DNA of 64,000 bases from assembly GCA_902728285.1 (NCBI GenBank), contig CACVBU010000681.1, positions 3,574,413-3,638,412 on the forward strand, in the 5' to 3' direction. This DNA is from Clytia hemisphaerica (Eukaryota; Cnidaria; Hydrozoa; Leptothecata; Clytiidae). Below the pieces are notes generated by a model. The model was not told the origin of the DNA. It saw only the letters and a list, made by a program, of their open reading frames with translations, and did not search any database. A program made the position numbers and the translations under genes. This document shows positions 58,680 to 64,000 of this stretch, piece after piece. How positions within the stretch are numbered: the stretch's first letter is position 1; every line of letters begins with the position of its first letter.

Positions 58680-58981
58680 ATAAATAACCAACTTTTACCC
58701 ATTGAACATCTGCTTAATGTACACAAATTTCTCATCACATTATAATCAAATTACATTCTCTTTATTTATCATAGATCACACGAACGAACCTTTTTCCTAC
58801 GTACCAATATTCCCTCTCGCATTGGTGAATGAGGCAATGGTGACTTCAAAGAACGGGTTCTTTTTCGAAATCCCACCCTACAACCCCGAAGAAGTCGTTG
58901 GCAATCTAAGAGGCAATCACTACAAATGGTAAGTACTCTTTTGTTGACCTGGTCGTTTACGAAAAATTATATAACTCTATT

Positions 58982-59741
58982 ACCCTATTAGCCCCAAGCT
59001 TTTTTGACTTTTGTATCCCCAGGGGGGGGGGTAGAATCTACCACCCTCGATTATTTCCGATCTAGAAGAGCTATGGCCATGAAATTTGGTAAAGATGTTC
59101 TCCATCATGATACAATTTTCCCGGAAGAAAAAAAAATTGATGACGTCATCTAAAAACCGATGACGTCATCACAAAATTTCCACCTGTCAGATAAAAGCCG
59201 AAATATATGGTTTACAAAAGTGTCTATTACAGTCGAACCAATAAAGATATTTAGATTCTGTTTAAAGATTCTGAAAGGTAAAAGGCTGTTCTTTAACATA
59301 ATTGCCGGTTTTGCAATTTCCATGAAAATTATTTCTTAAAATCTATGCTGAAGATGAGTAAAATTTTCAAAATATGATGACGTCATAAATGATGACGTCA
59401 TTATTTTCAAATTTTTTTTTTTAATTTTTCAAATTTGTATTATCAATGTCTATCACGTGTCAAAATTTGAAAATGATTGAATAAATAGTTTAGAAGTTAT
59501 CAGCACTTTAAAATTTTGAGTTTTAAGCGATTTTAGCTGGGTTTTATGTTATGTTTCACAATAAAGTCATAAAACCTGATCTGGACAACCTATGACCCTA
59601 AAATTTTGCACAAGTACTCTTAATAAGTTTTATTAAAAGTCAGAAAGTTTCAAGTCGTTTAAAAAATTTTCCTCCGAGATATAAACAAAAGAACTCCAGC
59701 GTGGTAGATTCTACCCCCCCCCCCCCTGGGGCTAATAGGGT
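58982..59741. mobile_element. 760-bp inverted-repeat element with C/G runs
   Basis: The left end accctattagcccca and right end tggggctaatagggt are inverted. Just inside, gtagaatctaccac and gtggtagattctac pair, each next to a run of G or C. The left end carries an extra segment of about 25 bp. Several tgacgtcatc boxes lie inside. A partial direct copy follows (59,742-60,010). Confidence 0.75.
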
Positions 59742-60010
59742 TTTTAAGCCCTAGCTTTTTTGATTTTTGTAGCCCCAAGATTATTTTTGATCAAGAGGGC
59801 CCCAAGAGGAGTAAAAAAAATTGGTACAGATGATCTCAATCATATACAAAAACTTCCAGGAAGAAAAAGATTTTGATGACGTCATCCAAAAAGCCATGAC
59901 GTCATCACAAAATTTCTACCTGCAGGAAAAAAGCCAAAATATATGGTATACAAAATTGTCTCTAACACAGTCGAACCAATAAAGATATTGAGATTCTGTG
60001 TGAAGATTCT
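59742..60010. repeat. partial diverged copy of the preceding element
   Basis: Repeats agcttttttgatttttgtag, gatgacgtcatcc, catgacgtcatcacaaaatt and gtcgaaccaataaagatat at an offset of about 736 bp from the first copy. The right end is missing. Confidence 0.75.
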
Positions 60011-60404
60011 AAATGTTTTACAAGTTTCACGTAAGTTTTCCTTCAAAATAATTAAAATAATAATTATATTTTATTTGTGTAGCATTAGTATATTAGATTT
60101 CAGCTTCGTTTTTGTTTTTCTGAGTGCCTTTTTTCTGTTGTACAGTACCTGGTCTTACTGGATTAGAGATTTTCTATAGTTTTGTACATTTTTTCTAAAA
60201 TAGCTTTGTATTTTTTTTGTTCTAGCCTATTGTTTCAATATACCGTTTTATCGGAGCGATTTAGTCCATTTCCTGATTTCCTGAGATAAGTTTCTTCGGC
60301 ATCAACAACAAGTTCTCAGTCCCCACTTTGTAAGAGGCAGATTGGATTAAAGGAGTATCTACGAATAATCTGATATCGTGTAATCCAAGGAGATTTTGGA
60401 TTGG

Positions 60405-60770
60405 GATCCAAAGAAACAACATGTGGTAGCAGGAAGGCACAGTTCTGCACACCAGCATTTGAGCAATAAACTACCTGACTGGTCAATTTCCTGGTAGAGT
60501 TTTAATGGCCGAGGAGATCAAGATTGGCCTGCAATATCACCAGACCTTACAGTGTGTGATTTTCTTCTATGGGGATACTTAAAACACCAGATTTGGAATC
60601 GGGATATTGCATCACAACCCCAAAGAATTTGAGACAGCTAAAAGCAGCAATCACAACCGAATACCAGATCCTCAACCCTGTCATGATCAGAGATGCTTTT
60701 CGAGGAATGGTTTACCGTGTTCAGAAGTGTTTAAACTGGACTTACTAGGTTTGCATTTCACTTGCATTTC
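60405..60770 (+). pseudogene. mariner/Tc1-superfamily transposase relic
   Basis: In shifting frames the sequence reads QEGTVLHTS (second catalytic block, Asp replaced by Glu), a FPGR-like segment, then WPAISPDLTVCDFLLWGYLK, the conserved block with the third acidic residue. This is followed by QLKAAI-, AFRGMVYRVQKC-like pieces. In-frame stops and at least two frame changes show that it is dead. The N-terminal DNA-binding part is not recognisable. Confidence 0.75.
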
Positions 60771-61659
60771 ACTGAAAATAAGGTTGTTGAAGCTGGGTCG
60801 GTAATAGTCCTTTTCACAGCATATTTTATACGGCTGTATTTGCACCTGTACGGTAAGTCTGAAAAAATACAATGGAGACGGTGTCAAATAGATATCGAGA
60901 TATAGAGACTATATTGTAAGTAAGGGCCGTGGGTCGAAATTATGATTTTTTTACCAATTTTCGCTAAATTTTGAACCCTTTTACCTCCACACTTAGGTGT
61001 ATTTAATGTACACAAAGTTCTAGATACTGCTCTCTCATTTAAAAAAAAGGGAAAAACCGCTGAAAAGATAATTGAGGCACGTAATATCAGCATTTCTTTC
61101 ACAGTACCTTATAGATGATGGTAAAGTCACTAAATATACCACCTCAACGGAAGTGCTGGAGGATTTCTTCACCTTCCGTTTAAAGAAATATCAAGATCGC
61201 CTCAAAATTCTAGTAAGTTAATTTCTTTTACTAGTACATGATAGACAACGAAAAAGACAACAAAATATACCACCGCAACGGAAGTGCTGGAGAAATTTCG
61301 TTTGAAGAAATTTCGTTTGGAGATATTCTAGTTAATTGTAAGTTAATAATTGTGGAGACTCTTTAAAGAAATTTTGTTAAATTAATACTTGGCAATTTCC
61401 ACCGGAGTATCAATAATTCAAGCAATTCGACTGGTTTACCAACAGAAAGAGGAAAACGAATAGTCCTATAACGAGAACAAATTCATCCGATTTCTTGGTA
61501 ATTTTTAAGCATTTTTAGCAAACTCATGTCATCTGTCTGGTTGGTATTTTACAGACCACAACCTCAAATGGAACTGAAGCCCGAATGATGGATTTGTGTG
61601 ATTTGGCTCATTCGATTTATATTAAAACTTATTAAATTTAGTAAAATTTCAAAAACGAA

Positions 61660-62700
61660 TGTCGCTGTTATTTGGTTCTTTATGACCGGCCTGTAAAATA
61701 CAGGTTGATATAAATACATAAACCGGAGCATGGGTTCTGCAATTTGTTATGTCTATCCCCAGTGATTGGGTATTGATATTTGGAATTTCCCAAGCTTGCA
61801 TATTGTTTTAAGTGAAGTTTGCTAACGTTCAAAGCGTTTTGAACAAAAGGAAACGGCAATAGGTCTTTAGTAAGATTAGACGTGCATGTGAAAAAACGTT
61901 TACATGTTTGAAATTCCTAGCATCTAATGGCATATATAATATGTATAAAAGGAGTGTATTCGTTTTATCTTGTAGAATTGGATGCTCTCGATAACTACAT
62001 CGGTAAGTACAAGCCATTGAATTCAAAGCCCCAAATGGTCTAGGTAAAAGCAAAATTCTTAAATATAGCCACTGATTGCTCTTCTTATTTCAACTTTGAT
62101 GACTACAAAACCACCAGAACATTAAATTTAGAGGGTAACGAATTATAATTTTTAATTTCTCCCTTATTTGTGTTCGAAGTAGAGGAAGTGAAATTATGGC
62201 GTTCAAATCACTTTTTTGTAGATCAGTGGGACGAATACTCGGAAGTTGTTAAATTTAAATGCCCTGATTGCAATGACCACAGGCTGAAAATTGTTTGTAA
62301 GTATGACCGTAATTTTAAAGCTGAAATCATGCGTAAATAAAATAAATGGCTGCTGGTTCTTCCACCGGAGTTGCACTCTTGATGCAGTATCCCTTAAGGT
62401 TTTTATTAAACATTAATTATATCAAATAGAAAGCACTTGCTAATGTGCTAATGCCCATTAATAAAGATGGATTTATACAGTCAGAAATTTGCTCGCTTCC
62501 AATGGTTGGAAACAATTTTAGCGATTGCAAAAATAACTTTTTCGCTTCACTGATCAATGACGCCATTTCAAGGTTGTCATGCCAACTTGAGTGTGTTCAC
62601 CAAAAATCGTTGAACTACTTTCTGCATTCGTAAGAGAGAATACGTCAAGAGGTACTCATCACTACTTTTATTTTTGACAAGGATGGCTTCGAACAAGGGA
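61660..62700. repeat. inner right arm of the large inverted duplication
   Basis: Reverse complement of 44,200-45,157, in the same mirrored order. It is more decayed than the left arm (frame-disrupting indels in two of three exons). Confidence 0.85.
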
Positions 62701-62750
62701 GAAATGGAGACAATTAAATATAATATATATGAAAATACATCATTTCGCTC

Positions 62751-63436
62751 CTAAAGACAATAGAAGAAGGTGTAAAAAAAGATTGGATCGAGTTTAGGGT
62801 GGTGAAACGAACAAAAAATGCCCGCACGGCAATTGGCGGCTGCGGTCGAAAAGGTGTATTGGAGTTTGCTGATGACTTGTTGCCATAAAAGGCAAAAATT
62901 GTATACAGAAATGAATATGTAACTGTTATGCGTGAAACCTATCGTGCCGTACGTCGACTTGTTATAATTCATCATGTAGATGAGTGTGATTATTTACATG
63001 AACTTGGTATGCTACCCAAAGTTTAATTTTCATTTGGGAGAGTTTCAAGTTAATGCCTATGTTTGAATCTGTAAAAAAATTTCAGAATTAGAACAAAACA
63101 AAAAATTTATAATTTATGCAATTTCAGTTAAATTTATCAATTTGATTTAATTCATTCATAACATCATAATTTATTTCACTATCTAATTATTTATACTAAT
63201 TTATTCATGACATCACTATTTATTTGACCTTTGACCTTGACCTCACTTCTCAGGCTACCACTCCTCCAGACTCTCCTGCTTACGTTATGGTTCATGGTTT
63301 ACGGTTCATGGTTCATTTTGTTTTGTTCACATAAATTTTTAGCTTTCTCATTTACCTGCTGGCATTGGTTTTTGGACTTAGATATTTTGAACTTACAGTA
63401 TGTGGCCCCCAAAACTTCTATTCAAATTGAAATCTC
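62751..63436. repeat. outer right arm of the large inverted duplication
   Basis: Reverse complement of 40,404-41,250, ending at gtggcccccaaaacttctat then tcaaattgaaatctct. The short frames inside are repeat-derived. Confidence 0.85.
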
Positions 63437-63782
63437 TTTGCACGGTATTTTTTCTCAGTTACGAAATTTTTAGTTTTGGAAAACGATTGATATTTACAAA
63501 TCTATTTTAGCTTACAATCCGGAATTTTAGGATCTGAAATTTAGTGATTCCATCGATTTTAACTCCTAAAATTAAAAAATCAACTTTAGTCTATACGGAA
63601 AGAATACCGTAATTTCTCTAATTTAATACGACCAAAAAAATAATTATTTTGGAGGTGTCGCACTAATAATAGGAGGATATAAATTGCTCTGAATCTGGAA
63701 TCTTTTTATCGTACTAATAATTAGAGGAAAAACTTTGTAAAGGCGCGCTAAATTGGAGGAAAAATAAAAAAGACAATTTTTT
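63437..63782. other. intergenic DNA right of the duplication
   Basis: AT-rich, no gene. The stretch just before 63,783 on the minus strand is A-rich and may be the 3' flank of the next gene. Confidence 0.35.
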
Positions 63783-63998
63783 TTATTTTCTGTTTTTTGT
63801 TTCTTTCTTTTTTAAGCTTTTTTCTAACCCATATTTTCTTCTCTTTTCAAACTCTTCCAACTTTTCACGTGTCATCTGCCTCATTTGGGCGAAAAGATCA
63901 GCGTTCTCAGTCTTAAAAATAAAGCTTGCGGGAATTTCCATTCCTCCTTTAGGCAGGTCATGAGAGTATCTCCTTTCTCCTGTAATTTTCACCGACAA
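63783..63998 (-). CDS. possible 3'-terminal exon of an unrecognised gene, cut by the window edge
   Basis: A minus-strand frame, open to the window end, reads GMEIPASFIFKTENADLF, then AQMRQMTREKLEEFEKRRKY and a Lys-rich C-terminus. Charged-helix composition differs from the surrounding AT-rich noise. The first codon in view is TTG, so the true start lies outside. I recognise no family; it could also be part of another mobile element. Confidence 0.35.
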   Translation of the reverse strand: MSVKITGERRYSHDLPKGGMEIPASFIFKTENADLFAQMRQMTREKLEEFEKRRKYGLEKSLKKKETKNRK

Positions 63999-64000
63999 TC

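Larger units (their letters stand above)
58775..62700 (+). pseudogene. type IIA topoisomerase-like gene, right fragment
   Basis: 58,775-58,928 (acceptor atttatcatag, donor gtaagt) reads EPFSYVPIFPLALVNEAMV and FFFEIPPYNPEEVVGNLRGN, matching the topoisomerase II segment that follows RLLFP. However, the Gly-rich NGAEGIGTGW-type stretch of the family is not conserved. 61,105-61,212 (36 codons, phase 0) reads YLIDDGKVTKYTTSTEVLED then FFTFRLKKYQDR, matching a later segment. 61,235 onward is a decayed duplicate of that exon. 61,976-62,043 and 62,222-62,296 mirror the left copy's 3' exons (the former +5 nt, frameshifted; the latter intact as DQWDEYSEVV; KCPDCNDHRLKIV). The last exon has lost its acceptor. 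Introns are interrupted by a TIR element and a mariner relic. Decayed partial copy. Confidence 0.65.

Noticed and set aside
1-64000. CRISPR arrays, bacterial operons or rRNA genes
   Set aside because: No spaced identical short repeats with unique spacers, no ribosome-binding sites and no rRNA-like sequence were seen; the gene structure is eukaryotic.

Overview
This is AT-rich animal-type nuclear DNA. Genes are split by short GT-AG introns with T-rich acceptors. The rest is dense in non-LTR, mariner, SINE, MITE and foldback sequence. It contains a 5'-truncated CR1/jockey-type reverse transcriptase, a tRNA-derived SINE and a mariner-type relic. I see no intact housekeeping gene. An invertebrate (cnidarian- or sponge-like) genome is my guess, but the species cannot be fixed from the sequence.

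Region 1 (about 2.06-22.67 kb) is the main object. A core of about 10.7 kb (6.05-16.78 kb) is bracketed by two direct copies of a long non-coding repeat block (2.06-6.05 and 16.8-22.67 kb). The core has four genes. On + there is a tyrosine recombinase with an N-terminal C2H2 finger and a C-terminal SANT/Myb-like domain, a 100-aa spliced acidic protein with a SUMO-interaction-like motif, and an unrecognised spliced gene. On -, converging on these, is a roughly 16-exon gene for a superfamily 3 (SF3) helicase with a long Ser/Thr-Pro-rich, acidic, SIM-bearing tail. A recombinase plus a replicative helicase plus small nuclear-type proteins suggests a self-replicating, integrating element of viral or giant-transposon type. 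I do not recognise it as a named eukaryotic transposon superfamily. The copy carries small lesions: single-base frame losses and one nonsense codon.

Region 2 (22.7-40.4 kb) has no convincing gene. It is a field of foldback and inverted-repeat elements, including a 23-bp minisatellite folded into a palindrome of about 830 bp, several long-armed foldbacks, and a TAAACCTAGGTTTA-rich element with 8-bp target-site duplications.

Region 3 (40.4-63.4 kb) is a very large, interrupted inverted duplication. Each arm carries exons of a spliced type IIA DNA topoisomerase-like gene: minus strand at 44.2-47.7 kb, plus strand at 58.8-62.7 kb. The left copy has the GQRK and LAG regions but lacks the stretch where the catalytic tyrosine should sit. 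The middle is occupied by nested palindromes, a long-TIR element, tandem duplications, a SINE and a mariner relic.

Taken together, the window holds relics of replication and integration enzymes (recombinase, SF3 helicase, topoisomerase II-like). Whether the topoisomerase belongs to the same element family as the recombinase and helicase is open. All exon models are read by eye from splice signals and reading-phase agreement.
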